A stretch of 55,068 bases of DNA from Bacteroidales bacterium (GTDB lineage: Bacteria > Bacteroidota > Bacteroidia > Bacteroidales > UBA932): positions 1-55,068 of the forward strand of contig JAEELG010000081.1 in the NCBI GenBank assembly GCA_016288775.1, written 5' to 3'. This document shows positions 1 through 9,574 of the stretch, one piece after another. The notes beneath the pieces are model-generated. The model had not been told where the DNA came from and ran no database searches. It worked only from the letters and a program-made list of their open reading frames with translations. Numbering within the stretch: the stretch's first letter is position 1; each line of letters starts with the position of its first letter. The position numbers and the translations under genes are program-made.

Positions 1-125
1 TCACGCACGTCGGGGAGGGCTCTGGACACGATGACGGACATCGAATAGTCGATGTACGCCGTCCGCATTTCGTGGTCTATTTCGACCGGCTCTATATAGC
101 CGTGAACGATTTCTTCACTATCCAT
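1..125 (-). CDS. gyrA: DNA gyrase subunit A, N-terminal fragment (gene continues off the left edge)
   Basis: Minus strand from ATG at 125 reads [41 protein letters not shown], matching the conserved GyrA N-terminus ([18 protein letters not shown]). Not in the ORF track because it is truncated. Confidence 0.93.
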   Translation of the reverse strand, partial: MDSEEIVHGYIEPVEIDHEMRTAYIDYSMSVIVSRALPDVR

Positions 126-192
126 AAAAATCCAATGGTTATAAACATACAAAGATACTAAAAATATTCGGAAAATTTACCATCTTTGCACT

Positions 193-756
193 ATGGATTT
201 CCGTTTTTCCGACGACTTCTTGAAAGTGCTTGAATTCAGCCGCGACGAGGCAGTCCGCACCGGTTGGCGGAACATCTGTCCCGACCATATAATGCTAGGC
301 ATCCTGCGTCATGCCGACAATGACGCATGTCACTCCCTGGAGGCCCTGGGAGCGGATTTTTCATTATTTAAGAGCTGTATTGACGAATCCGTTTTCTGTC
401 CCGTGCAGGTGCCCTGGGAGGAGAGGGAGAGCGTGCACTTCTGCGACTCCGCCGTTTCCATGCTGGAACACGCTTCGATCGAAGCCGCCCGCTGCAAGGA
501 AGACGTCATAACGCCGCTGCATTATCTTCTCGCCTGCTGCCGCATTTCCGGGAGCTACAGCCATGACTGGCTGGCCGACAACGGGGTGCAGCTGCGGCCC
601 CTTGTCGAGGCCGCCGGCATAGAGTGGGCTCAGTACGGGCTGGGCACGCCCGCCCCCTCCAAGGAAGCCGCCGCCCCGGACCCTCGACTCCTGGCCGCCG
701 CCATCGAGCAGCGCCTCCGTGAAGGGTATACTACCGACAATCCGCTTATTAGCTGA
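193..756 (+). CDS. Clp N-terminal (ClpA/C R-domain) repeat protein without AAA+ modules
   Basis: 187 aa; two Clp-N-like repeats (FLKVLEFSRDEAVRTGWRNICPDHIMLGILRH... / AVSMLEHASIEAARCKEDVITPLHYLLACC). No Walker motifs. Confidence 0.75.
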   Translation: MDFRFSDDFLKVLEFSRDEAVRTGWRNICPDHIMLGILRHADNDACHSLEALGADFSLFKSCIDESVFCPVQVPWEERESVHFCDSAVSMLEHASIEAARCKEDVITPLHYLLACCRISGSYSHDWLADNGVQLRPLVEAAGIEWAQYGLGTPAPSKEAAAPDPRLLAAAIEQRLREGYTTDNPLIS

Positions 757-765
757 TTCTCAATA

Positions 766-1650
766 CTAAAGAGTAGACATGCGGTCGACCGCAATTTCCA
801 CCAGTTTCCGGATGGCCGGCTTGTAGTCGGGGTTGGAGCTCTGGAGGTAGCGGTTGGCTATGATGCAGCAGACCGTGGAGGCATTGTGCCCAAGATGGGC
901 GGCCAGACCGGCCAGAGGAGAGCTCTCCATCTCGAAGTTGGTGATGCGGTAGTCCTGGCCGTCGGTGGAGAAGCGGAAGCTCTCGATATCCTCGAGCATG
1001 TTGGGCATTGCCAGAGGCACGCGGACAACGCGGCCCTGGGGGCCGTAAAAGCCACCGGCAGAGATGGTTACGCCTTTGATGGTAACGTCCTTCATGAGGT
1101 CGACGATCTTGGGTGAGGCCTTTACGAAGTAAGGCGAAGGCAGGACGTCCAGCCAGTTCATGTGTTTCTTGAAGGCCTCTTCCACCTCGGGGATGGTAAC
1201 CTTCTCGCGGTTGGCATACCAGTTCAAGACGCCGTCGAAACCTACGCTGATGTGTGCCAGCACGTAGCTGCCGAGAGGGATGTCGGCGTGCAGTGCTCCA
1301 GAGGTGCCGATACGGAGGATGTTGAGCGCCTTGTGGACGGGTTTTACCTCGCGGGTCTTGAAGTCCACGTTGGCGAGGGCGTCAAGCTCCGTCATCACGA
1401 TGTCGATGTTGTCCGGGCCGATGCCGTGGGAGATGGCGGTGATACGCTTGCCGTTGCGCTTGCCGGTAATGGATACGAATTCGCGGGATTCGTGACGGAA
1501 TTCGATGTCGGTCAGGTACTCTCCGATCATGTCCACACGGGACGGATCGCCTACCATGATGACATTGTCGGCCAGCTCTTCCGGTTTCAGGTGAATGTGG
1601 AATACGGAGCCGTCGCCGTTGATGATGAGTTCTGATTCAGGAATGCGCAT
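766..1650 (-). CDS. nucleoside phosphorylase (uridine phosphorylase-like)
   Basis: 294 aa; VIMVGDPSRVDMI, ISHGIGPDNIDIVMTEL, LRIGTSGALHADIPLGSYV, FEMESSPLAGLAAHLGH are PNP/UDP-family motifs. Confidence 0.88.
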   Translation of the reverse strand: MRIPESELIINGDGSVFHIHLKPEELADNVIMVGDPSRVDMIGEYLTDIEFRHESREFVSITGKRNGKRITAISHGIGPDNIDIVMTELDALANVDFKTREVKPVHKALNILRIGTSGALHADIPLGSYVLAHISVGFDGVLNWYANREKVTIPEVEEAFKKHMNWLDVLPSPYFVKASPKIVDLMKDVTIKGVTISAGGFYGPQGRVVRVPLAMPNMLEDIESFRFSTDGQDYRITNFEMESSPLAGLAAHLGHNASTVCCIIANRYLQSSNPDYKPAIRKLVEIAVDRMSTL

Positions 1651-1661
1651 AATATTGTGGT

Positions 1662-2066
1662 TTAATGATTCTTGCGTTTGCTGGAGCGGAGCCGGCTGGC
1701 GCTCCGGACCATGAGTTCGTCGGCCCAGATGCCGCGCGCCGCCATTATGTCGAGGATTACCGCCACAAGGGGGAATACGGCGGGCACATGGAAGACGGGA
1801 TCGTTGCCGGTGACTATGAAATCAACCACCAGCCATGCCTGGAGGGCCAGCGTAAGCAACGCCGCCAGCACTGTGGTGCGGACCTGGAACACCCTGATTT
1901 TATAGGTTGTCAGGGCCAGCAGGTCAAGCAGCGTTATGAGGATAAGCAGCACCAGATAGGGCCAGTAAGACACGAAGGAAACATCTCCCGCCTTGTCGCA
2001 AAAGAACATGGCCACAATCAGCGCCGTGGCAATTGCCAGATAAAGGGTTTGTACTCTCTGCCACAT
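1662..2066 (-). CDS. DUF4293-family membrane protein
   Basis: Internal ATG at 2066 (MWQRVQTLYLAIATALIVAMFF...) preferred over the 2183 start because upstream codons overlap the LytTR gene; four predicted TM segments. Confidence 0.7.
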   Translation of the reverse strand: MWQRVQTLYLAIATALIVAMFFCDKAGDVSFVSYWPYLVLLILITLLDLLALTTYKIRVFQVRTTVLAALLTLALQAWLVVDFIVTGNDPVFHVPAVFPLVAVILDIMAARGIWADELMVRSASRLRSSKRKNH

Positions 2067-2067
2067 A

Positions 2068-2958
2068 TCAGTTTCTGGAGTTGAAACGGGCAAGCACCGC
2101 CTGCTCGTAGGTCTTGGACACAGGGATGCGCGGCGTGGCGTCGCTTTCGAGCTCGACCGTATAGGAGTCGCGTTCCGACGCAAGCACCCTCACCTTGCGG
2201 ATGTTGATAATGTATTTGCGGTGACAGCGCACCAGTTCGCTGTCGGAGAAACTCTCCTCCACCGTCTTCAGGCGGCAGCGGAGCATGTATTTCTTCATCT
2301 CTCCGGTACTGTCGGTGTACCACACCTGGATATAGTTGTCGTCGGACTCGATGAAGTAAAGGTTGTCGGGGTTGATGGAGAATTTAAGCGCGCCGCTGTT
2401 GTCGAAGAGGGTGATGCGCCGCTCTTCGCCGGGGCTCAGGGGCACGTCGCTCACCACGTTGCCGTAGTTCATCAGGCGTATGGTGTTGTCCTTCTCCTCA
2501 AGCATGAAATACTGGGCGGCGACAAGATAGGGCACGCCCAGCGAGATCAGCACGTATACGATGGCGCTCAGGAGCAGGCGCCAGAAGTCCATGTCGGACA
2601 GGTTGATAATGCCGAATTTGTCGCCCTCCAACGTGAAAAACGAATAAAGCAGGGCCACCAGCAGCATCTCAAGCAGGTTCCACACTATGTAATGGCCAAC
2701 GGTAAAGTTATCCGCGCCCTGCATGAGATGCATCCCTATCTTGCTGAAAACCACCACGGCGATGGCAATCAGATAGAACACCACGGTGAATACGAAGACC
2801 TCTCCCCGCCCCAACTCGAACCAGGCGTTGTGGGAGAATGGAATGCTCACCAGCAGGAACAGCAGCGAGAAGAAGGCCGCGAACACCACGGTCATCACAA
2901 GCTGGTGCTTTCCGAGCAGGAAGCGGGGCAACTGGTCCCCTGGCGAGTACTTGGGCAT
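2068..2958 (-). CDS. LytTR DNA-binding domain regulator with N-terminal transmembrane region
   Basis: C-terminal LYFIESDDNYIQVWYTD...LVRCHRKYIINIRKV is a LytTR domain; hydrophobic N-terminal helices. Start at 2958 preferred over 3018, which would overlap fabF. Confidence 0.85.
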   Translation of the reverse strand: MPKYSPGDQLPRFLLGKHQLVMTVVFAAFFSLLFLLVSIPFSHNAWFELGRGEVFVFTVVFYLIAIAVVVFSKIGMHLMQGADNFTVGHYIVWNLLEMLLVALLYSFFTLEGDKFGIINLSDMDFWRLLLSAIVYVLISLGVPYLVAAQYFMLEEKDNTIRLMNYGNVVSDVPLSPGEERRITLFDNSGALKFSINPDNLYFIESDDNYIQVWYTDSTGEMKKYMLRCRLKTVEESFSDSELVRCHRKYIINIRKVRVLASERDSYTVELESDATPRIPVSKTYEQAVLARFNSRN

Positions 2959-2964
2959 ATCTCT

Positions 2965-2993
2965 GCAAATATATGAAAAATTTGTATATTTGC
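2965..2993. promoter_or_regulatory. divergent promoter region with two facing -7 elements forming an inverted repeat
   Basis: gcaaatata-tgaaaaatttg-tatatttgc: TATATTTG (TAnnTTTG) on both strands between the LytTR gene and fabF. Confidence 0.5.
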
Positions 2994-3012
2994 GGACCGA
3001 AAAATTGCCCTT

Positions 3013-4266
3013 ATGCACAAAAGAGTAGTAGTAACCGGACTGGGCGTCATATCCTGCGTAGGCAACGACGTACAGACCTTTTGGAGCAGCCTCAGGAACG
3101 GGGTCTGCGGCATTTCATTCATAGAAGAATTTGCAGAACTCGGCCTTCCCGCAAAGGTGGCCGGCAAGATACGTGATTTCAATCCCGAAGACTACGGAAT
3201 GGACAAGGCGTTCGTGCGCAAACAGGATCCCTTCACTGTCTTCGCGATGGCTTCGGCATACCAGGCCATGAAGGACTCCGGGCTCGTATCCGGCGAGAAT
3301 ATCGAGCCTTCCAGGCTGTCAACCTACGTCAGCTCCGGCATCGGCGGTTTCCAGACCATCCAGAGGGAGGTCTCCAAGATGGCGGAAGACCCTACCGGCC
3401 AATGGATTTCACCCCTTTTCGTGCCCACGATGATTGCCGACATGGCAGCCGGCCAGATAGCCATCAAATACGGAGCCCAGGGTTCCTGCATCGGAATCGT
3501 CACGGCTTGCGCCACCTCCACCCATTCGATCGGTGAGGCATACCGCAACATCCTTCACGGATACTCCGACGCCGTCATTGCCGGCGGCACCGACCATTGC
3601 GCGATAGCAATCGGCGCAGCGGCCTTCGGAAACGCCCGCACCCTTACCCGCTCCGAGGACCCCGGACACGCCAGCCTTCCTTTCAATGCCGACAGGGGCG
3701 GCTTCGTGATGGCGGACGGCTCCGCAGTACTCATCCTGGAAGAATACGAGCACGCAAAGGCGCGCGGAGCGCATATCTACGCTGAAGTGGTCGGATACGG
3801 CAGCACTTGCGACGCATACCACGCCACGGCCCCCAGGCCCGACGGCAGCACCCAGGCGCGCTGCATCAAGGAGGCTCTCTCCGAGGCCGGATACGACCCT
3901 GCAAAAGACTGCGTCTACATCAACGCGCACGGAACCGGCACGCCTCTGAACGACGTTGCCGAGACGACCGCCTACAAGCTGGCTTTCGGTGAGGATGCAT
4001 ACAAGATCCACATCAGCAGCACCAAGTCGATGCACGGGCACATGTTCGGAGCGACCGGCGCCGCAGAAGCAGTGGCCACGGTGATGGCACTCAACGACGG
4101 CGTCGTGCCGCCCACCATCAACCTCGACAACCCCGACCCCGAGTGCGACCTGGACTACACGCCCAACGTCGCCGTCGAGGCGCCCCTCACGCTCGGACTT
4201 TCCGATTCTTTCGGATTCGGAGGCCACAACGCCTGCATCGCGTTCCGCAAATGCGGAACGCGATAG
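3013..4266 (+). CDS. fabF: beta-ketoacyl-ACP synthase II
   Basis: 417 aa; TACATSTHSIGEAYRNI (Cys), INAHGTGTPLNDVAET (His), STKSMHGHMFGATGAAEA (Lys/His). Confidence 0.92.
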   Translation: MHKRVVVTGLGVISCVGNDVQTFWSSLRNGVCGISFIEEFAELGLPAKVAGKIRDFNPEDYGMDKAFVRKQDPFTVFAMASAYQAMKDSGLVSGENIEPSRLSTYVSSGIGGFQTIQREVSKMAEDPTGQWISPLFVPTMIADMAAGQIAIKYGAQGSCIGIVTACATSTHSIGEAYRNILHGYSDAVIAGGTDHCAIAIGAAAFGNARTLTRSEDPGHASLPFNADRGGFVMADGSAVLILEEYEHAKARGAHIYAEVVGYGSTCDAYHATAPRPDGSTQARCIKEALSEAGYDPAKDCVYINAHGTGTPLNDVAETTAYKLAFGEDAYKIHISSTKSMHGHMFGATGAAEAVATVMALNDGVVPPTINLDNPDPECDLDYTPNVAVEAPLTLGLSDSFGFGGHNACIAFRKCGTR

Positions 4267-4379
4267 GTCACGTTACCCCCTGGCGGCTCTCGCCGCCTTC
4301 CCCTCGGGGGAGCCGCAGGCGCCAAATGCGAAACGCGATAGGAAGTGCGAAACGCAATAGGAAGCGCGGAACACGTTAG
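4249..4379 (+). repeat. degenerate repeats copying the fabF 3' end (three tandem 18-19 bp units plus the parental copy)
   Basis: aaatgcggaacgcgatag (fabF end, 4249-4266); aaatgcgaaacgcgatagg (4324-4342); aagtgcgaaacgcaatagg (4343-4361); aagcgcggaacacgttag (4362-4379). Each ends in TAG. Confidence 0.8.
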
Positions 4380-4396
4380 TCACACGTTGCCATAAT

Positions 4397-4426
4397 AGTA
4401 AAGCCCGCCGAAAAGCGGGCTTTACT
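4397..4426. terminator. bidirectional intrinsic terminator-like hairpin between convergent fabF and prfA
   Basis: agtaaagcccgc-cgaaaa-gcgggctttact: 12-bp perfect stem. Confidence 0.85.
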
Positions 4427-4427
4427 G

Positions 4428-5513
4428 TTATTCGCCGGCCTCTTTCAGACGCTCGGCGTTTTCGGCAATCTGAAGCTGGTCGATGCATTCCTGGATGTCT
4501 CCGTCCATGAAGACGGGGAGGTTATACATGCTCCAGTTGATGCGGTGGTCGGTGACGCGGCCCTGGGGATAATTGTAAGTGCGAATCTTGGCGCTGCGGT
4601 CGCCGGTGGAAACCATGGTTTTGCGCTTGGCGGCGATGCCGTCGAGATACTTCTGATGCTCCAGGTTGTACAGACGAGTACGGAGCTCCTCGAAAGCACG
4701 GTCCTTGTTCTTGAGCTGCGAGCGCTCCTCCTGGCACTGGACCACCAGGCCCGAAGGGATATGGGTAAGACGGACGGCCGAATACGTGGTATTCACACCC
4801 TGGCCGCCGGGGCCGGACGAGCAGAACAGGTCCAGACGGATGTCGTCCCAGCTGAGGTCGACGTCGAACTCCCCTGCCTCGGGGAAAACCGCCACTGAAG
4901 CGGCGGAAGTCTGGATACGGCCCTGGGTCTCGGTCTGAGGCACACGCTGGACGCGGTGCACGCCGGACTCATACTTCATCACTCCGTAAACGCCTTCGCC
5001 GCTGAGCTTGAAGACTATCTGCTTGTAGCCGCCGGACGTGCCGGGAGCCTGGTCGGTGACCTCAAGCCTCCAGCCGCGGGACTCTGCAAAATGCTGATAC
5101 ATACGGAACAGGTCGCCGGCAAAGATGGCCGCTTCGTCGCCTCCGGTACCGCCGCGGATTTCCACGATGGCGTTCTTGGAATCGTCGGGATCGGCAGGGA
5201 TCAGCATCAGCTTGATATTCTGCTCCATCTCGGGGACCTTGGGTTCCAGCTCGGCAATCTCCTCGCGGGCCATCTCGCGCAGCTCGTCGTCCTTCTCGTT
5301 CAGAAGGATGTCCTTCGCCGACTGCAGGTTGTCCAGTACCTTCTCATACTCGTGCCCTGCCTTGATAATGGGCTCGAGCTCCTTGTAATCCTTGTTGAGC
5401 TGGACGTATTTCTTCATGTCGGACATCACGGAAGGGTCCGACAGCTGATCCTGTATAGACTGGAATTTTCCCTCGAGGGAAAGAACTTTCTCAAGAAGCG
5501 TATTCTCTGCCAT
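4428..5513 (-). CDS. prfA: peptide chain release factor 1
   Basis: 361 aa; [37 protein letters not shown] (GGQ); [18 protein letters not shown] (P-x-T type). Confidence 0.95.
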   Translation of the reverse strand: MAENTLLEKVLSLEGKFQSIQDQLSDPSVMSDMKKYVQLNKDYKELEPIIKAGHEYEKVLDNLQSAKDILLNEKDDELREMAREEIAELEPKVPEMEQNIKLMLIPADPDDSKNAIVEIRGGTGGDEAAIFAGDLFRMYQHFAESRGWRLEVTDQAPGTSGGYKQIVFKLSGEGVYGVMKYESGVHRVQRVPQTETQGRIQTSAASVAVFPEAGEFDVDLSWDDIRLDLFCSSGPGGQGVNTTYSAVRLTHIPSGLVVQCQEERSQLKNKDRAFEELRTRLYNLEHQKYLDGIAAKRKTMVSTGDRSAKIRTYNYPQGRVTDHRINWSMYNLPVFMDGDIQECIDQLQIAENAERLKEAGE

Positions 5514-5516
5514 AAA

Positions 5517-6644
5517 TCATTCTCCTATTTTCTTGATGTAGCAACGGCGCCTCATGTACGGGTCGTGCTCGTAGCTGTTCCAGATATTCACCGCACTGTT
5601 GGATTCGATCTGGGGATTGGAAATCGCCCAGCGGTTGCCTATCTTCGCGGCCTTGTCGGCCATCTCCTTGTAATACACCGCAGACACGCCCTTGTTCTGC
5701 CACTCGGGCACGGCGCCGTTGATCATGAGGTCCGTGACCGTGTAATCCTTGAGCGCCTTGCGCAGATACCACCAGCCGAAGGGGAAAAGGCTTCCCTTCG
5801 CCTTCTGGAGGGCCTCGGAAATGCTCGGGAAGGATATGCCGAACGCCACTATCTCGTCATGCTCGTCGAACAGCACGCAGCTTGCCTTGTCGGAAATGAA
5901 GCGGGCCGAGCTGGCGGCCTCTTCCTCGATTTCGGCATCGGTGAACGGAATGAAATTATACACCGTCTCCGAGAAGCTGTCGCTGTACACGCGGAAAAAT
6001 TTCTTCACCAGCTCCCTGTCTTTCCGGAGTTCGTCCAGGCTGCCGAAATGCAGGTTGTAACGCTCCTCGACCAGCTTCGCAACGCGGCGGGCCTTGTCGG
6101 GAACACCATGGTTGGCAACTATCTTGTACTGCACCCAGTCGCATTCCTTCTCGAATCCGAGGGCGGTCATGAGGTCGTTGTAGTACGGATAATTGTAAAG
6201 GCAGTTGAAGGGAGGAATGTTCTCGTAACCCTCGACCAGCATGCCCTGCTTGCCTAAAGTATTGTAGGACAGAGGACCATGAATCTCGGTCATACCCTCC
6301 TGACGGGCCCAGTCCTCGGCGGCGCCTATCAGAAGGCGGGCCACCTCGACGTCGTTGATGCAGTCGAACCAGCCGAAACGTATACGTTTGGTGCCGTAGC
6401 GCTCGTTGTACCGGGGATTGATTATCGCACAGATGCGTCCCACGACCTTCAGGCCGTCGTACGCAAGCCACATGCGCCGCTTGCAATATTCGAGCGAGGC
6501 CGACCTGGTAAGGGTCCGCACCTGGTCCGAATGCAGCGCCGGAACATACTGCTTGCAGCCCTTGTAGAGTCTGTCGGGAAAGAGGACGAAACTCCACAAT
6601 TCTGCGCTGGTCTTGACTTCCAATACTTTATACATAGCTTGCAA
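5517..6644 (-). CDS. GNAT-like N-acetyltransferase family protein (function unknown)
   Basis: 375 aa; WLAYDGLKVVGRICAIINPRYNERYGTKRIRFGWFDCINDVEVARLLIGAAEDWARQEGMTEIHGPL resembles a GNAT-like family common in Bacteroidetes. Confidence 0.6.
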   Translation of the reverse strand: MQAMYKVLEVKTSAELWSFVLFPDRLYKGCKQYVPALHSDQVRTLTRSASLEYCKRRMWLAYDGLKVVGRICAIINPRYNERYGTKRIRFGWFDCINDVEVARLLIGAAEDWARQEGMTEIHGPLSYNTLGKQGMLVEGYENIPPFNCLYNYPYYNDLMTALGFEKECDWVQYKIVANHGVPDKARRVAKLVEERYNLHFGSLDELRKDRELVKKFFRVYSDSFSETVYNFIPFTDAEIEEEAASSARFISDKASCVLFDEHDEIVAFGISFPSISEALQKAKGSLFPFGWWYLRKALKDYTVTDLMINGAVPEWQNKGVSAVYYKEMADKAAKIGNRWAISNPQIESNSAVNIWNSYEHDPYMRRRCYIKKIGE

Positions 6645-6658
6645 AGGTACGAAAATAA

Positions 6659-7375
6659 TTACATATCAACAATATGTCTGACCGTAGCCTGCGCGCACAC
6701 GCAACCGAATACGGCAGGCAGCCACGAGACCGTTCCCGTCTGGGATTTCTTGTTCCTGCTTTCCTCCAGCACCACCGAACCACGGTCCGGCTTCTCAGTC
6801 GAAAACACCGCCAGGAAGCCCTCCGTAATCCCAAGCTTATGCAGACGCTTGCGAAGCATGTGAGCCAGCGGGCACTGGAACGAGCGCGAAATGTCATCTA
6901 CGCGCACCTTGGTTGCATCGAGCTTGGAACCGCTACCCATCGAACTAACCAGGAACACGCCATGCGAGAGGCAGTACTGGATCAGCGCAATCTTGGGGCT
7001 CAGCGTATCGATGGCGTCGACCAGCGCATCCAGGGCCAGCGGCCCGAGCAGCGACGGGATGCTCTCTTCATTCACATACTCCCCCACGCACGCCACGTCC
7101 AGCGACGGATTGATGTCCAGCAGACGCTCCCGCATCACCTCGCACTTGCTGCGTCCGACAGTCGAATGCAGCGCCGGAAGCTGGCGGTTGATATTACTGA
7201 CGGAAACCGTATCCACGTCCACAAGCACGATGTGACCGACGCCTGCGCGGACAAGCATCTCGGCCGCCATGGCGCCCACGCCGCCGAGGCCTACGACCGC
7301 AATGCGGGCGTTAGCCAGGCGTCCGAGGGCATCGGCGCCAAGAAGCAACCCAGTCCGTTCCTGCCAGGCTTCCAT
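6659..7375 (-). CDS. tcdA: tRNA threonylcarbamoyladenosine dehydratase / ThiF-type E1-like protein
   Basis: From ATG 7375: RIAVVGLGGVGAMAAEMLVRAGVGHIVLVDVDTVSVSNINRQLPALHSTVG. The longer ORF start (7585) reads through the downstream part of the S9 peptidase gene. Confidence 0.85.
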   Translation of the reverse strand: MEAWQERTGLLLGADALGRLANARIAVVGLGGVGAMAAEMLVRAGVGHIVLVDVDTVSVSNINRQLPALHSTVGRSKCEVMRERLLDINPSLDVACVGEYVNEESIPSLLGPLALDALVDAIDTLSPKIALIQYCLSHGVFLVSSMGSGSKLDATKVRVDDISRSFQCPLAHMLRKRLHKLGITEGFLAVFSTEKPDRGSVVLEESRNKKSQTGTVSWLPAVFGCVCAQATVRHIVDM

Positions 7376-9564
7376 CAATGCATCCAGCGGTCGAGCCAGT
7401 CGAAGAAGGTGCGATGCCAGAAGAGTGCGTTCTGAGGCTGGAGTATCCAGTGATTCTCCTCCGGGAACACCACCAGTTTGCTGGGCACGCCCATCATCTG
7501 GGCGGCGTTGAACGCGGCCATGCCCTGCTCGTAAGGGATGCGGTAATCCATCATTCCGTGGATGCAGAGAATGGGGGTGCGCCATTTGGTCACCATCGAC
7601 GACGGGTCGTTGGCATAGTGCCTGAGAGCCTTGGGCGTTGCCGAATAAGGCGCGCCGGCCTGCTGCATGCCGCCGAAGGTAATACCGTCGCCGGCAGAGC
7701 CGATGCCCTTGGAACCGTCGTAGGCGTACTCCTTAAGGCCGCCGTTGTCCCAGTTGGCGAACCACATCTCCTCGGTGGTGAACCAGAGCTGCTTCTCGTC
7801 GAAGATGCCGGCATGCGCGATGAAACAGTCGTACAGACCGTCGTGCAGGCCTTCAAGCATATAAGCGGAATAACCGCCGTAAGAGGCGCCCACGCACGCC
7901 AGCTTGCCCACGTAGGGCTTGCTCTTGATATAGCGTCCGGCGCTCAGGTAGTCCTGCATGTTCAGGCCGCAGTAATCGCCGCTGATCTGCTCCTTCCACT
8001 CCTGCCCGAAGGCGGTGGTGCCGCGGCGGTTGGGCATTATTACGATATAGCCCTGCTGCGCCATCAGGCGATAGCACCAGCGATAGCTCCAGTCCTGGGA
8101 ATTCGAACCCTGGGGGCCTCCAAGCACGATTTCGATGGCCGGCCATTCCCTGCCCTCGTCGAACTCGGGGGGATACATGACCCAGCACTGCATCTGCTTG
8201 CCGTCCACCGTGGGCACGTAAACGCTCTCGGTGAACACGTCGTCCAGTCTGCTGAAAATGGGCTCATTGACGAAACTCAGTCCGCCGTATGAAGGCTTTG
8301 CCGGGAATACCTCAGCCATCTCCAGGGGCTGGTGGAGTGAATAGTAAGTCGTGAGCAGGCGCTGCGAATCCCCTTCCCCGTCGATAGCGAACGGCGTGAA
8401 GAAATCGCATGCCCAGTCAGCGGGAGTGAGGCGGGTGAGCTCGTCGTTGGGAGTCACCTTGAAGATTGCCTGCACACCGTCGATCAGCGCATTGAAATAC
8501 AGTTCGTTGCCGAACCATGCAGGGCCGGAGGCGTCTCGGTCGAGGCCGGCCGCCAGCTGCCTGGGAGCGCCGAACTGAATGCCGTCGGCGCCGCTGAATA
8601 CGTCGCATATCAGGATGCGCTGGGCATCGGCCTCATAGCCGTCGCGGGCCATGGAAATCCATGCCAGCCACTCGCCTCCCGGGCTCCAGACAGGGTCGGT
8701 GTCGTAGCCTCCGTCGGTCTTCACGGGAAGAGTCTCACCAGTCTGGGTATCATATACATAGATGCCCGTATTGGTGCTGAAAGCGTACTGCTTGCCGGTA
8801 AGTTTGCGGCAGGAGTAGGCAATATAGCGTCCGTCGGGGCTCCAGTCCAGCTGCTCCGCGCCGCCGAAAGGCTCGGTGGGCAGTTCGAACGGCTCTTCGC
8901 CAAGGATGTCAACTGAATTCTCAGGGGTAATAATGCCGCCGTCCAGACGGGCCACGTAGCTGCGCGGCACCTCGGTCACCCAATGGTCCCAGTGACGGTA
9001 CATCAGGTCCTCGGTGGCGTACGCCTGTGCCTTGTCAAGCGCAGGGTCGGAATCCGCCGGCTGCTGCAGCCTGGTATTCTTGATTGTCGACAGATAGATT
9101 ACCGACTGCTGGTCGGGAGAGAGCTTGAACTCGGAAATTCCTGCCGTCACGTCGCTCAGCTGCACTTTTTTACCCAACTTGGCACCAGCCAGCGGAGCCT
9201 TCCAAATCTGTCCGCCCTGCAGGAAGAAGATGCTTTTGCCGTCGGCGCTCCAGCGGGCGTTGCTCACGCTCTTGGCAAACCGGGTGAGCTGGCGGTGGTT
9301 GGTTCCGTCGGCGTCGCAAATCCACAGATTGCGGCAACTGCGGTTGGCCGCAATGTCGTTCCACGACACTCCGTACAGGATACGGCTGCCGTCGGGACTG
9401 ATCTGGGGATCTCCCATGCGCCCGAGGGCAAGCAATACTTCCGGAGTCATCACTCCGTTTTCAATAGCGATGTCGGAGGGGCCGATATAGCCGCTGCCCT
9501 CATCCGTACTTTTACAACTCATCACTGCGAGTATGGCACAAAGGCCGATGATATATTTTTTCAT
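7375..9564 (-). CDS. S9-family prolyl oligopeptidase, lipoprotein
   Basis: From ATG 9564: MKKYIIGLCAILAVMSCKS lipobox; WD/PD40-like propeller; GASYGGYSAYM nucleophile; HGMMDYRIPYEQG and FPEENHWI for Asp/His. Confidence 0.88.
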   Translation of the reverse strand: MKKYIIGLCAILAVMSCKSTDEGSGYIGPSDIAIENGVMTPEVLLALGRMGDPQISPDGSRILYGVSWNDIAANRSCRNLWICDADGTNHRQLTRFAKSVSNARWSADGKSIFFLQGGQIWKAPLAGAKLGKKVQLSDVTAGISEFKLSPDQQSVIYLSTIKNTRLQQPADSDPALDKAQAYATEDLMYRHWDHWVTEVPRSYVARLDGGIITPENSVDILGEEPFELPTEPFGGAEQLDWSPDGRYIAYSCRKLTGKQYAFSTNTGIYVYDTQTGETLPVKTDGGYDTDPVWSPGGEWLAWISMARDGYEADAQRILICDVFSGADGIQFGAPRQLAAGLDRDASGPAWFGNELYFNALIDGVQAIFKVTPNDELTRLTPADWACDFFTPFAIDGEGDSQRLLTTYYSLHQPLEMAEVFPAKPSYGGLSFVNEPIFSRLDDVFTESVYVPTVDGKQMQCWVMYPPEFDEGREWPAIEIVLGGPQGSNSQDWSYRWCYRLMAQQGYIVIMPNRRGTTAFGQEWKEQISGDYCGLNMQDYLSAGRYIKSKPYVGKLACVGASYGGYSAYMLEGLHDGLYDCFIAHAGIFDEKQLWFTTEEMWFANWDNGGLKEYAYDGSKGIGSAGDGITFGGMQQAGAPYSATPKALRHYANDPSSMVTKWRTPILCIHGMMDYRIPYEQGMAAFNAAQMMGVPSKLVVFPEENHWILQPQNALFWHRTFFDWLDRWMH

Positions 9565-9574
9565 AATCAAATAA

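Noticed and set aside
4956-6257. 433-aa plus-strand ORF opposite prfA and the GNAT-like gene
   Set aside because: Spans two convincing minus-strand genes and has no recognisable domains; shadow ORF.
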